64,000 bases of DNA from Bacillota bacterium. Lineage in GTDB: Bacteria; Bacillota; SHA-98; Ch115; JABLXJ01. Position numbers and translations under genes: made by a program. This document shows, one piece after another, positions 11,616 through 20,241 of the stretch (position 1 is the first letter of the stretch; every line of letters begins with the position of its first letter). The stretch covers positions 145,952 to 209,951 of the forward strand of contig JABLXJ010000005.1 of assembly GCA_013178125.1 (NCBI GenBank), written 5' to 3'. The notes under the pieces were generated by a model. It did no database searches. It was given only the letters and a program-made list of their open reading frames with translations, and was not told the origin of the DNA.

Positions 11616-12524
11616 CTAAACATGAGGAAGACGGGCACCAGGATGGTGACAGACGGAGATATCCTTTACGGATTCCAGAACCACGTCAGCCAGCGGCTCG
11701 AGGGCCTCCCGGGTCCCGGCGCCCGTCAGAACCCCGACCCTGCAGGCCACGCTTGCGTTGTGGCCCGTCCGCATATCCGTTATGGTATCGCCGACATATA
11801 CTGCCTCCCTGCAGCTCACCCCGAGTTCCTTACACACCCGGAATATGGCATCCGGGTGGGGCTTGCCCCGCTCGACATCGTCCACACCAACAATTATATT
11901 TATGACATCCTCTAAACCGGCTGTCCTCAGGGTCGCCTCGGCCCGAGCGTGCGTATCGGTTGTCGCCACAGCCGTGGCCACGCCGACGGCTATGAGATCC
12001 CTTAGAATATCATAGGCGCCCTCTACCGGAATGCTGATAGCCTCGAGGCTGAGGCTGCGCTCAGCCTCGCTATACGCATTTTCCGCAATTATAAGGGCAT
12101 CATCCCACCTGAAACCATGCTGGTAGAGGGTCGTAGCGGTCATGACAACCTCATCGCGGCATGATGCCAGGACAAGCGGGCCCCGCCGGTCTATGGCCCC
12201 ATCATCGCCGATGCCCAGCGTTGCCCTGTAGCTCGCGATGATCTCAGCGATGGCCCCCTCGATGCCCTCGATATCCCCGACCTCCAGCCCCCGGCCTCCT
12301 TCTTGAGCCCGATCCTTCACCTGATACTGCCTCCGGCACTGCCTCTGATGCTGTTTCTGATACTGCTCCTGATACTGCTCCTCCAGTTGTTCCTTCAATA
12401 TCCTCGTCCTGAGCCCTGCCAGCTCTTCCCAGAGCCTGTAACCATCCAGTAGGGTCCCATCCTTGTCGAATATAACCGCAGAACAGGCCACCACCCTGGA
12501 GCCAAACCTGACCTCCACAGGCAC
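11616..12524 (-). CDS. HAD-superfamily phosphatase with Gln-rich insert
   Basis: About 302 residues from a GTG at 12524 placed 9 bases after GGGGGAGGA. The frame is open to 12662, but that part is a purine tract coding for Lys/Arg/Glu repeats and is probably leader. HAD motifs are complete: FDKDGTLLDG (nucleophile Asp and acid/base Asp), 'VATTDTHAR', the lysine in 'RGKPHPDAIF' and 'VYVGDTITDM'. This is the phosphoglycolate-phosphatase/beta-phosphoglucomutase type; the substrate is unknown. The cap region carries an unusual Gln-rich repeat (EQYQEQYQKQHQRQ, about residues 55-70) encoded by imperfect 12-base tandem repeats at about 12321-12390. No operon partner. Confidence 0.85.
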   Translation of the reverse strand: MPVEVRFGSRVVACSAVIFDKDGTLLDGYRLWEELAGLRTRILKEQLEEQYQEQYQKQHQRQCRRQYQVKDRAQEGGRGLEVGDIEGIEGAIAEIIASYRATLGIGDDGAIDRRGPLVLASCRDEVVMTATTLYQHGFRWDDALIIAENAYSEAERSLSLEAISIPVEGAYDILRDLIAVGVATAVATTDTHARAEATLRTAGLEDVINIIVGVDDVERGKPHPDAIFRVCKELGVSCREAVYVGDTITDMRTGHNASVACRVGVLTGAGTREALEPLADVVLESVKDISVCHHPGARLPHV

Positions 12525-12539
12525 CTCGATCCGTCCTCC

Positions 12540-12650
12540 CCCAAACGCCTTCTCTCTGTTTCTTCGCTCTTTGTCTCTCGTCTCTTGTCTCTTTAATCTC
12601 TTTTTTGTCTCTTTGCCCCTTTGTTTCTTTCTTTCCTTAATTTCTTTGTT
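12540..12650. repeat. Polypyrimidine tract (plus strand)
   Basis: About 110 bases made almost wholly of C and T on the plus strand, with repeated TCTCTTTGTCTC-like units. On the minus strand it is a purine leader upstream of the HAD gene. Such tracts can form triplex DNA or act as a G/A-rich unstructured 5' leader; here it may simply be slippage-expanded sequence. Confidence 0.6.
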
Positions 12651-12786
12651 GACCCGACCCACCTGTTCCTCAGCTGGCCCGCCCGTACGGCCAGCCCGCT
12701 TATTCCTATTCCTGCTCGCTTATTCCGTATGGCCACAACCCGATCAATTTTATTCCATATTATCATATCGAGCCTGAATGATCTAG

Positions 12787-12806
12787 AGGGCGGCGCGCCC
12801 TTTATT
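12787..12806 (+). terminator. Weak hairpin terminator before phoP
   Basis: AGGGCG-GCG-CGCCCT (12787-12801) followed by TTATT. A short stem with a weak U-tract in the gap between the HAD gene and phoP; direction could be either. Confidence 0.3.
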
Positions 12807-12943
12807 CCGTCCGATGGGCACTGCCGGAGGGGCGGGTAGCAAGCGGAAGAAATCCCATTTGCCCGTTTGCAGCGCGGTAGCGCAATGAATCCACAGTATG
12901 ATATAATTTCGATAGAAAACGCAAAAAGGGGCGAGGACCTGCT

Positions 12944-13639
12944 ATGGCAGCCAGGGTGCTCATAGTCGATGACGAGCCCTCGATAGTCGAGCTTGTGAAG
13001 TTCAACCTCGAAAAAGAGGGATTTACATGCACGGGCACGTATGACGGCGAGAGCGCGCTCGAGGCCGTCCGCCGCGATAAGCCCGATCTCGTCATACTGG
13101 ATGTAATGCTCCCGAAAAAGGACGGCTTCGAGATATGCAAGATACTCCGGCAGGAGACCAAGATACCCATAATAATGCTTACGGCCAAGGATACCGAGGT
13201 GGACAAGATACTCGGGCTCGAGCTGGGGGCTGATGACTATATAACGAAGCCCTTCAGCCCACGGGAGCTAGTTGCAAGGGTGAGGGCGATCCTGAGACGC
13301 CTCGGAAAGGGAACCGGTGATAGTGGTTACGGCGGCTACCTCCAGGTGGGCGACCTCGTCCTGGATGAAGCGCGCCACGAGGCCTCCGTAGGCGGCCGGA
13401 AGCTGGATCTCACTCCCAAGGAGTTCGAGCTCCTCAGGCTGCTCATGAGCAACCGTGGTCGCGTTATGACCCGCGATTTTCTCCTGGAAACCCTCTGGGG
13501 TTATGAATACTATGGTGATACGCGCACGGTCGACGTCCATATCAGGCGCCTCCGGCAGAAGCTGGGTGATGACCCTGCCACGCCCAGGTATATCGAAACA
13601 GTCCACGGCGTCGGCTACAAAATCAAGGAGGCAACCTGA
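12944..13639 (+). CDS. phoP: Phosphate-type response regulator (PhoP/PhoB, OmpR family)
   Basis: 231 residues. Receiver domain with acidic pocket D9/D10, phospho-acceptor D53 (VILDVML), T in 'IIMLTAKD' and K in 'DDYITKPFSPREL'; then an OmpR-type winged helix ('LTPKEFELLRLLMSNRGRV', 'DVHIRRLRQKLGDD'). A -10-like TATAAT lies at 12902-12907. The gene overlaps phoR by one base-sharing ATGA, and pstB follows behind a Pho box, so this is best read as the phosphate-starvation regulator. The closely related WalR cannot be excluded from the protein alone; the context favours PhoP. Confidence 0.88.
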   Translation: MAARVLIVDDEPSIVELVKFNLEKEGFTCTGTYDGESALEAVRRDKPDLVILDVMLPKKDGFEICKILRQETKIPIIMLTAKDTEVDKILGLELGADDYITKPFSPRELVARVRAILRRLGKGTGDSGYGGYLQVGDLVLDEARHEASVGGRKLDLTPKEFELLRLLMSNRGRVMTRDFLLETLWGYEYYGDTRTVDVHIRRLRQKLGDDPATPRYIETVHGVGYKIKEAT

Positions 13640-15456
13640 TGATGATAAGGAACTGGAGCATCCTCGCAAGGCTCACCCTCGCATTCTTTCTTCTGATCCT
13701 GCTCGCCACGATCCTGACGACGGTGAACTTGAATGGTGCGATTGGGCAATACTATCTCGATAAGATGGACTCATCTCTTTCATCCAGCACGGCGCTCATC
13801 GCCGACATGCTCCAGGCTTACACCCTTTCAGAGTCAAACCGCGCCGTGCTCCAGCCCCTGGCGCAGGACCTCGCGCGCAAATCTCAGGCCCGAGTCACGA
13901 TAATCGGCAAGGATGGGATTGTCCTCGCCGATTCGCAGGAAAACCCCATGAGAATGGATAATCACAGGTATAAGCCCGAGATCCAGAGCGCCTTCTCCGG
14001 GAAGATCGGCAGGGAAATGCGCCATGATTCTGCAGGCGGAGCCGCCATAAAATATGTGGCCCTCCCCATCATGAAGGATGGGCAACTGGCGGGCGCGGTC
14101 AGGCTATCCATGCCTCTCACGGAGATTCATAGGGTTATCGCGGGCATCCGGGGCATGCTCATCAGGATGTCTCTGATATCGATCCTTCTCTCGCTTGCGC
14201 TCGCCTACCTCATCGCGCGAACCTTCACCGACCCCCTCCGGGAGATGCTGGAAGCGGCACTCGCGGTCGCCAACGGCGATTTCGGGCGAAGGCTTCACGT
14301 CACCTACGGTGGGGAACTGGGCAGGCTCGCCTCAGCGCTGAACGAGATGTCCCGGCGGCTCAAAGAGACTATACGCAGCATGGCCGATGATAAGAACAAG
14401 GTCCAGGCGATCCTCGCCAGCATGGTGGATGGGGTGATCGCCGTCGATAACGAGAGCCGGGTCATGCTCTTGAACCCCGCGGCCTGCAGGCTGTTTGGGG
14501 TGAGCGAGGAGGCGGCGCTGGGCCGGAAGATACTCGAGGTCATACGCAACTCCGAGCTCGCGGACGCCTTTACGGCTTCAACCCGGCAACAAGATGCCGG
14601 GGATGAAGTCAGCGTAAAAGAGTTCCGGGTCTTTTCCCCCGAGGAGATGACGCTCCGAGTTCACGTTACCGGAATCAGGGGCGAAAACGGGAGCGCCCTG
14701 CCCGTAGGCGCAGTGGCCGTGATTCAGGATGTAACCGAGCTCAGGCGGCTCGAGCAGGTCCGGACGGAGTTTGTCGGGAATGTATCCCACGAGCTCAGAA
14801 CCCCCCTGACCTCCATAAAGGGATTCGTCGAGACCCTCCTGGATGGCGCCGTGGAGGAACCCCAGATGGGAAGGAAATTCCTGAAGATAATCCAAAAGGA
14901 AGCCAATCGCCTCGAAGCGCTGATAAGCGACCTGCTCGACCTTTCGAGGATCGAATCGAAAAATTTCGAGCTGCGGAAACGCCCTGCACGACTCCGGAAG
15001 ATCGCCGAAAACGCCATAGCCACACTCGAGTTCAAGGCTAAGGAGAAGAATCTTCAGGTAGAGGTGTTGATTCCGCAGAATATGGGGAGTGTGCCCGTGG
15101 ATAGGGACCTCCTTCTCCAGGTCTTCGTAAATCTCGTTGATAATTCGATTAAATATACCCCTGAAAACGGAATTATAACGATAAGTGCGGTGGAGGACTC
15201 CGACTGGGTCACCGTGAGCGTCAGCGATACGGGCATCGGCATCCCAAGGCAGCACCTGTCGAGACTCTTCGAGAGGTTCTACCGGGTCGACAAGGCCAGG
15301 TCGAGGGATGTGGGCGGGACGGGGCTCGGTCTGGCCATCGTGAAGCACATCGTCGAACGCCACGGCGGCAGGGTAAGCGTCGAGAGCGAGGTCGGCAGGG
15401 GCACGAGCGTGAGCTTTACGCTCCCCAGGCGGAATCAACCCCCCTCCTTAACATGA
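13639..15456 (+). CDS. phoR: Phosphate-sensing histidine kinase (PhoR type)
   Basis: 605 residues. First membrane helix at about 10-32, an extracytoplasmic domain of about 130 residues (sCache/PhoR-like), second helix at about 170-192 (SLISILLSLALAYLIARTF), HAMP, a PAS domain ('ILASMVDGVIAVDNESRV'), then HisKA with the phospho-His in FVGNVSHELRTPLTSIKG (about residue 383) and a HATPase domain with N-box 'NLVDNSIKYTP', 'DTGIGIP' and 'GGTGLGLAIVK'. This is the full PhoR architecture. It is translationally coupled to the response regulator (ATGA overlap). The stop codon lies inside the downstream Pho box. Confidence 0.92.
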   Translation: MMIRNWSILARLTLAFFLLILLATILTTVNLNGAIGQYYLDKMDSSLSSSTALIADMLQAYTLSESNRAVLQPLAQDLARKSQARVTIIGKDGIVLADSQENPMRMDNHRYKPEIQSAFSGKIGREMRHDSAGGAAIKYVALPIMKDGQLAGAVRLSMPLTEIHRVIAGIRGMLIRMSLISILLSLALAYLIARTFTDPLREMLEAALAVANGDFGRRLHVTYGGELGRLASALNEMSRRLKETIRSMADDKNKVQAILASMVDGVIAVDNESRVMLLNPAACRLFGVSEEAALGRKILEVIRNSELADAFTASTRQQDAGDEVSVKEFRVFSPEEMTLRVHVTGIRGENGSALPVGAVAVIQDVTELRRLEQVRTEFVGNVSHELRTPLTSIKGFVETLLDGAVEEPQMGRKFLKIIQKEANRLEALISDLLDLSRIESKNFELRKRPARLRKIAENAIATLEFKAKEKNLQVEVLIPQNMGSVPVDRDLLLQVFVNLVDNSIKYTPENGIITISAVEDSDWVTVSVSDTGIGIPRQHLSRLFERFYRVDKARSRDVGGTGLGLAIVKHIVERHGGRVSVESEVGRGTSVSFTLPRRNQPPSLT

Positions 15457-15501
15457 TGTTAACATTCCGGAAACGTGGGGTTTACCGCCATTTTGTAGAA
15501 T
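15448..15501 (+). promoter_or_regulatory. Pho box and pstB promoter
   Basis: Two direct copies of TTAACA (15448-15453 and 15459-15464) separated by 5 bases, the exact spacing of the Bacillus PhoP box. A TAGAAT -10 lies at 15496-15501 with no good -35, as expected of an activator-dependent promoter. The box overlaps the phoR stop codon. Confidence 0.65.
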
Positions 15502-15540
15502 TTAATTTGTCCCCGTTTGATAAGCTGGGAGGAAAGTGCG

Positions 15541-16308
15541 ATGGACCCAAGGCTCGCTTATAAAATCGTTACCCGTGACCTCTCGGTCTACTATGGCGAC
15601 GCGCCAGCCTTGAAGGATGTGAACCTATCGATACCCGTGAAAAGCGTCACCGCCTTGATCGGGCCGTCGGGTTGCGGGAAATCAACCTTCTTGAGAACCC
15701 TGAACCGGATGAACGACCTCGTCGATAATGCTAGGATCCACGGCGAGGTTCTCCTGGATAACCAGAACATCTACAACCCTGAAACGGACATTATCAGCCT
15801 GAGGAAGCGCCTGGGCATGGTTTTCCAGAAGCCAAACCCGTTCCCGATGACGATCTTCGACAATATCGCCTACGGGCCGAGGGTGCACGGCCTGAGGGAC
15901 CGGCAGAGGCTAGCTGAGATCGTCGAAAAAAGTCTTATAGCGGCGGCCCTCTGGGACGAGGTCAAAGACCGGCTCAGAGATTCCGCCTTGAGCCTTTCAG
16001 GCGGCCAGCAGCAGAGGCTTTGTATCGCACGGCTCCTCGCAGTCGAGCCTGAGGTGCTTCTGATGGATGAGCCATGCTCGGCGCTGGACCCCATATCCAC
16101 CTCGAGGATCGAGGACCTGATCCAGGAGTTGAAGCGGGAGTATACGATCGTGATCGTGACCCATAATATGCAGCAGGCCGGCAGGGTTTCGGATTATACA
16201 GGATTCTTCCTCACAGGCGAACTGGTGGAATTTGGACGCACCAGCGCGCTTTTTGAAAACCCGGCCGACCGCCGCACAGAGGATTACATAACGGGCAGGT
16301 TTGGTTGA
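15541..16308 (+). CDS. pstB: Phosphate ABC transporter ATP-binding protein
   Basis: About 255 residues from an ATG at 15541, which sits 7 bases after GGGAGGA; a TTG frame start at 15517 would include the ribosome site. Walker [11 protein letters not shown], '[20 protein letters not shown]' (the PstB signature Q-loop), LSGGQQQRL, Walker B '[15 protein letters not shown]' and switch 'IVTHNMQQA'. PstB energises high-affinity phosphate uptake with PstS, PstC and PstA. None of those, nor phoU, lies beside it here, so the gene stands alone after phoPR. Its permease is presumably elsewhere. Confidence 0.95.
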   Translation: MDPRLAYKIVTRDLSVYYGDAPALKDVNLSIPVKSVTALIGPSGCGKSTFLRTLNRMNDLVDNARIHGEVLLDNQNIYNPETDIISLRKRLGMVFQKPNPFPMTIFDNIAYGPRVHGLRDRQRLAEIVEKSLIAAALWDEVKDRLRDSALSLSGGQQQRLCIARLLAVEPEVLLMDEPCSALDPISTSRIEDLIQELKREYTIVIVTHNMQQAGRVSDYTGFFLTGELVEFGRTSALFENPADRRTEDYITGRFG

Positions 16309-16423
16309 TCGGCCTGCCGCCCCCGTTAGACCGGCTGATAGGCCTGCAACCCGGTGGGGTTGTGAAGCAACTGGGGGTCTTGAAGTAAGCGGGAGCGTAT
16401 GATATATTGGATTCATAGACCCG

Positions 16424-16463
16424 CCCTTTCGTCTCGACGCATAGCCTGACGAAGGGGTTTTTT
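16424..16463 (+). terminator. Intrinsic terminator in the pstB-proS gap
   Basis: CCCTTTCGTC (16424-16433) pairs with GACGAAGGGG (16448-16457) with one G-U pair, then six Ts (16458-16463). It ends pstB transcription or acts as an attenuator 65 bases before proS. No T-box sequence was found in the 220-base gap. Confidence 0.72.
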
Positions 16464-16528
16464 GTCGAGCCGGTCTTTGCCGACCTTTCTTTCACATTAT
16501 CTATCTTCTTCAGAAGGGAGCCAGGTGC

Positions 16529-18007
16529 ATGGCAGATAAAAAAACGGATAAGGCAGGTAAACAGGAAGGGTTCGTCGAGCATATAACCCCGAGATCCGTG
16601 GACTTCTCACAATGGTATACCGATGTCGTCCTCAAGGCAGAGCTTGCTGACTACGCCCCTGTCAGGGGGTGCATGGTCATTCGACCGTACGGTTACGCAA
16701 TTTGGGAAAATATGCAGGCCGGCCTGGATCGCCGGATTAAGGAAACCGGTCATAAAAATGCCTACTTCCCCCTCTTCGTCCCCGAGAGCCTCCTCCGGAA
16801 GGAGACCCAGCATGTAGAGGGTTTCGCTCCAGAGGTTGCGTGGGTCACCCATGGAGGGAGCGAGGAGCTGGCCGAGCGCCTCATCGTGCGACCGACTTCC
16901 GAGACGATCATCTGCAGCATGTATGCGAAGTGGATAAAATCCTGGCGCGACCTTCCCGTGCTCATCAACCAGTGGGCAAATGTCGTCAGGTGGGAGAAGA
17001 CCACCAGGCCATTCCTGCGGACCGCTGAATTCCTGTGGCAGGAAGGCCATACAGCTCACCGCACCCTCGAGGAGGCCACCGAGGAGACCCTCAAGATGCT
17101 CAACGTCTACATCGATTTTGTTGAAAACGACCTCGCCATACCGGTCGTAGCCGGCAGGAAAACCGAGAGCGAGAAATTTGCAGGGGCCGTCGACACTTAC
17201 TCCTTAGAAGCCCTCATGGCCGATGGGAGGGCTCTCCAGGCCGGGACTTCACACAATCTGGGACAGAATTTCGCGAAGGTGTTCGACATTACGTTCCTCG
17301 ACGAAGACAACCAGCTCAAACACGTCTGGCAGACCTCCTGGGGCGTGAGCACAAGGCTGATAGGCGCGATAATCATGGTCCATGGGGACGAGAGGGGATT
17401 GGCCTTGCCCCCAGCCATAGCCCCTGTGCAGGCGATCATAGTGCCGATAATGACACCCGGTCACAGAGATGAGGTCCTGGCGAAGGCCCGGGAGCTCAAG
17501 GAGGGGTTCAAGCGTGACTATCGCATCGACATCGACGCGCGTGAGGAATATTCTCCCGGTTGGAAGTTCAATGAATGGGAGCTCCGTGGCGTCCCGGTAA
17601 GGCTTGAGGTTGGCCCGCGGGATATCAAGGCAGGCCAGGTCGTGCTGGTCCGCAGGGATACGGGCGAAAAGCTGACTGTCAGGGAGGAGGCCCTCGCGGC
17701 CACCTTGAAGGATGTCCTCAACCAGGTTCACCGGGGTCTCTATAACCGAGCCAGGAAATTCATGGATGACAACACACACGAGGTTAGCAGCTACCAGGAG
17801 CTGAAGGAGCTCATGGAAACCCGGCGAGGCTTCGCCATCGGTCCCTGGTGCGGGGATGCGGCATGCGAGGCCTCAGTGAAGGCAGAGACGGGCGCCACCA
17901 TCAGGTGCATCCCGCTCGAGCAGCCCAGGAAGCTTACTAAGGAAGACAGGTGCATATTCTGCAACGGTCCTGCGGAGACGCTGGTTTACTTCGCCAAGGC
18001 CTATTGA
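16529..18007 (+). CDS. proS: Prolyl-tRNA synthetase, archaeal/eukaryotic type
   Basis: 492 residues, the short ProRS form without the bacterial editing insertion. It begins 'EHITPRSVDFSQWYTDVVLK', has class II motif 1 'RGCMVIRPYGYAIWENMQ', motif 2 'RWEKTTRPFLRTAEFLWQEG', the proline-site 'TSWGVSTRLIGAIIMVHGD', an anticodon-binding domain and a C-terminal Cys-containing domain (WCGDAACE, CIFCNGP) that ends in the conserved tyrosine. It charges tRNA-Pro. This type is common in Clostridia, Thermus and Deinococcus lineages. The ATG follows GGGAGCCAGGTGC. It stands alone and its leader contains a terminator-like hairpin. Confidence 0.96.
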   Translation: MADKKTDKAGKQEGFVEHITPRSVDFSQWYTDVVLKAELADYAPVRGCMVIRPYGYAIWENMQAGLDRRIKETGHKNAYFPLFVPESLLRKETQHVEGFAPEVAWVTHGGSEELAERLIVRPTSETIICSMYAKWIKSWRDLPVLINQWANVVRWEKTTRPFLRTAEFLWQEGHTAHRTLEEATEETLKMLNVYIDFVENDLAIPVVAGRKTESEKFAGAVDTYSLEALMADGRALQAGTSHNLGQNFAKVFDITFLDEDNQLKHVWQTSWGVSTRLIGAIIMVHGDERGLALPPAIAPVQAIIVPIMTPGHRDEVLAKARELKEGFKRDYRIDIDAREEYSPGWKFNEWELRGVPVRLEVGPRDIKAGQVVLVRRDTGEKLTVREEALAATLKDVLNQVHRGLYNRARKFMDDNTHEVSSYQELKELMETRRGFAIGPWCGDAACEASVKAETGATIRCIPLEQPRKLTKEDRCIFCNGPAETLVYFAKAY

Positions 18008-18128
18008 GCTAGAGTCTGCTGGGCCAGGGCCTGGCTGGCCTGCCAGGTCCTGTTGACATGCAGGGCCAAATTCTACTAACGGAGCTTGCTAGCAGCGCAG
18101 CCGGGGGTCCGGGCCCCGGAGCTCCTCG

Positions 18129-19196
18129 CTAGAGGTCGCGATTCGCGAGTCTCTTGATCGCGATTTTCCTAATGATATCAAGGGTTTCGAGGATGTTTTC
18201 CCGGGAAATATGCCTGTGCGTAACCATCCGCACATGGTATGGAGGTCTGCCCGAGGCCCTCACACCGTGCCTGGCGAGCTCGCGGATGAAGCCATCCGTA
18301 TCGAAGCCAAGGTCTGAAACGTCGACATACACCATATTGGTCTGGACGCTCTCCAGGTCCACCCGCAGGCCATCTATGGTGGAAAGGCCCTCGGCGAGGA
18401 GCCGCGCGTTTTCATGATCTACACGCAATCTATCTACCATCTTCTCGAGCGCAACGATGCCGGCCGCGGCGATGACGCCAGCCTGCCTCATCCCGCCGCC
18501 GAGCATCTTTCTATTTTTGCGAGCCCGTGCAATGAACTCACGGGAGCCGCAGATGAGCGAGCCGACAGGGGCGCTCAGGCCCTTGGAAAGGCAGAACATA
18601 ACCGAGTCGAACGGCCCTGCTATCTCCCGGGGGTCCACCGAAAGGGCTATAGCCGCGTTGAAAATCCTGGCCCCATCCAGGTGCGTGGCGAGGCTGTGGT
18701 CCCTGGCGATCCGGCAGATCTCCTCCATCACGGGAACAGGGGTCACGGTGCCGCCTCCCCGGTTGTGGGTGTTTTCCATGCAGATCAGCCTGGTCCTGGG
18801 GTAATGAATGTTGGGCTCGCGAATGGCCCGCATGACATCATCAGGGTCCATGATGCCCCTGCGCCCGGGCACAAGGCGGGGAGTGACGCCGGCGATGGCG
18901 GAGACGCCCCCGACTTCATAATAGTAGGTATGGGATTCAGCCTCTAGGATGGCCTCATCCCCGCGGTCGCAGTGGGTCATGACGGCGACGAGATTTCCCA
19001 TCGTCCCGCTCGCTACAAAAAGCGCCGCCTCCTTGCCCATCCTGGCTGCGGCCATTTCTTCGAGCCGATTTACGGTCGGGTCCTCCCCCGCAACATCATC
19101 GCCGCAGATTGCGTTCTTCATGGCCTCCCGCATCTCGTCTGTCGGCAGGGTCACGGTATCGCTGAACAAGTTGATCTCTTTTTGACTTGGCTGCAT
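18129..19196 (-). CDS. ltaE: Low-specificity L-threonine aldolase
   Basis: 355 residues of the fold-type I PLP family. It has 'LFSDTVTLPTDEMREAM', 'GKEAALFVASGTMGNLVAV', the aspartate/His region 'ATHLDGARIFNAAIAL' and the PLP lysine in 'FCLSKGLSAPVGS' (about residue 205). It cleaves threonine and allo-threonine to glycine and acetaldehyde. A strong GAGGAGGAG is placed 10 bases before the ATG. It is last in a minus-strand series after thymidylate kinase and the ATP synthase genes. A near-match Noc site lies in its 3' part. Confidence 0.93.
   Translation of the reverse strand: MQPSQKEINLFSDTVTLPTDEMREAMKNAICGDDVAGEDPTVNRLEEMAAARMGKEAALFVASGTMGNLVAVMTHCDRGDEAILEAESHTYYYEVGGVSAIAGVTPRLVPGRRGIMDPDDVMRAIREPNIHYPRTRLICMENTHNRGGGTVTPVPVMEEICRIARDHSLATHLDGARIFNAAIALSVDPREIAGPFDSVMFCLSKGLSAPVGSLICGSREFIARARKNRKMLGGGMRQAGVIAAAGIVALEKMVDRLRVDHENARLLAEGLSTIDGLRVDLESVQTNMVYVDVSDLGFDTDGFIRELARHGVRASGRPPYHVRMVTHRHISRENILETLDIIRKIAIKRLANRDL
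18196..18209. promoter_or_regulatory. Noc-binding site (one mismatch)
   Basis: TTTTCCCGGGAAAT differs from the Bacillus Noc consensus ATTTCCCGGGAAAT only at the first base. It lies within ltaE, about 24 kb from the exact site in noc. Confidence 0.5.
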
Positions 19197-19315
19197 TTAC
19201 AATAGACTCCTCCTCGCGAAGGGTGATGAAGATGATAGAGGTGATAGGGGGCATATATGGTGACCATGACCATATATGGCGGCCTGGCTGAAGACCTGGA
19301 TCCGAAGACGCGGGC

Positions 19316-20047
19316 TTAGATATCGAGCGGCAAGCCCTGTAGTTCGCCAGCACCGTCATCCACCTTTGCCCTGCCCTTCCTTGCCCTGGCACCCGCACCC
19401 CCGGACGGCGCGAGCACGCTCCTGACTATTTTAGTCACATCCCTATGCACCTCGGCCAGCGGCCTGTTGCCATCCACTATCTCTATTCTCTCGCCCGCCT
19501 TCCTCAGGTCCCCGATTATATTCAGGTAATTCTCCCTGACCCGCTCGAGCTTAGGCGTCTCTTCATAGAGCTCCACATGCCACCTGTCCCGGTTCCGCCT
19601 TTTCTCGGCCACGAGCGGTGGCACATCAAGCATGATGGTGAGGTCAGGCCTCCGGCATTCCCTGTTGATTTCCTCGAGCCACGCGAGGTGGACATTCAAA
19701 GACTGATAGGCGTATGACGACAGGTAATACCGGTCGCATATGACCACGATCCCGCTCTCGAGCTTCGGCAGGATGTCCACCTCCAGGTGGTCTATGCGGT
19801 CTGCGGCGAAGAGAAGGGCGAGGCTCCGGGGATCGATGCTTTCGAGCCGGCCATCGCGCGTGGGGACCCCGACTCGTTTCGCGAGGATGGTTCTTATCAG
19901 GCCCCCGACAGGCCCGTCAGTTGGCTCCTTCGTCAGGTGAACAGGGAGCTGCAGTTTGGACGATACATATTCCTTCAATCTATGCGCCTGGGTAGTTACC
20001 CCGGACCCGTCTATCCCTTCGAAGACTATCAGCTTTCCCTTTTGCAT
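19316..20047 (-). CDS. tmk: Thymidylate kinase-like protein with altered P-loop
   Basis: 243 residues. The fold matches dTMP kinase: start 'KLIVFEGIDGSGVTTQ', 'TKEPTDGPVGGLIR', the DR(Y) motif 'VVICDRYYLSSYAYQS' and 'LDVPPLVAEKRRNRDR'. It would convert dTMP to dTDP. The P-loop lysine is replaced by valine (residue 17; codon GTA). Lysine-free P-loops occur in some Tmk homologues, so loss of activity cannot be assumed, but the nucleotide may be held differently or the substrate may differ. The basic C-terminus (RARKGRAKVDDGAG) is an extension. It follows atpC on the minus strand with a 195-base gap. Confidence 0.82.
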   Translation of the reverse strand: MQKGKLIVFEGIDGSGVTTQAHRLKEYVSSKLQLPVHLTKEPTDGPVGGLIRTILAKRVGVPTRDGRLESIDPRSLALLFAADRIDHLEVDILPKLESGIVVICDRYYLSSYAYQSLNVHLAWLEEINRECRRPDLTIMLDVPPLVAEKRRNRDRWHVELYEETPKLERVRENYLNIIGDLRKAGERIEIVDGNRPLAEVHRDVTKIVRSVLAPSGGAGARARKGRAKVDDGAGELQGLPLDI

Positions 20048-20241
20048 CCTGTAATTCCCCCATATCCCCGTCTATGCCCCGCAATATCCGCTCTGTAGCA
20101 GCTGGCAACATGCAGGTCTAGAATGTATATGTTTTACGTTTTGCAACATACATGTCTCGCAACATACATACTGCTGCTATATATTCTCTGTATATCCCCT
20201 GGAATCCCGAGCAGCAACCGCCAGCATCCGGTCGCACAGGT

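Noticed and set aside
14578..15438. 286-codon minus-strand frame
   Set aside because: Antisense shadow of phoR.
16309..16528. T-box riboswitch before proS
   Set aside because: There is a terminator-like hairpin, but no T-box core sequence or matching antiterminator was found.
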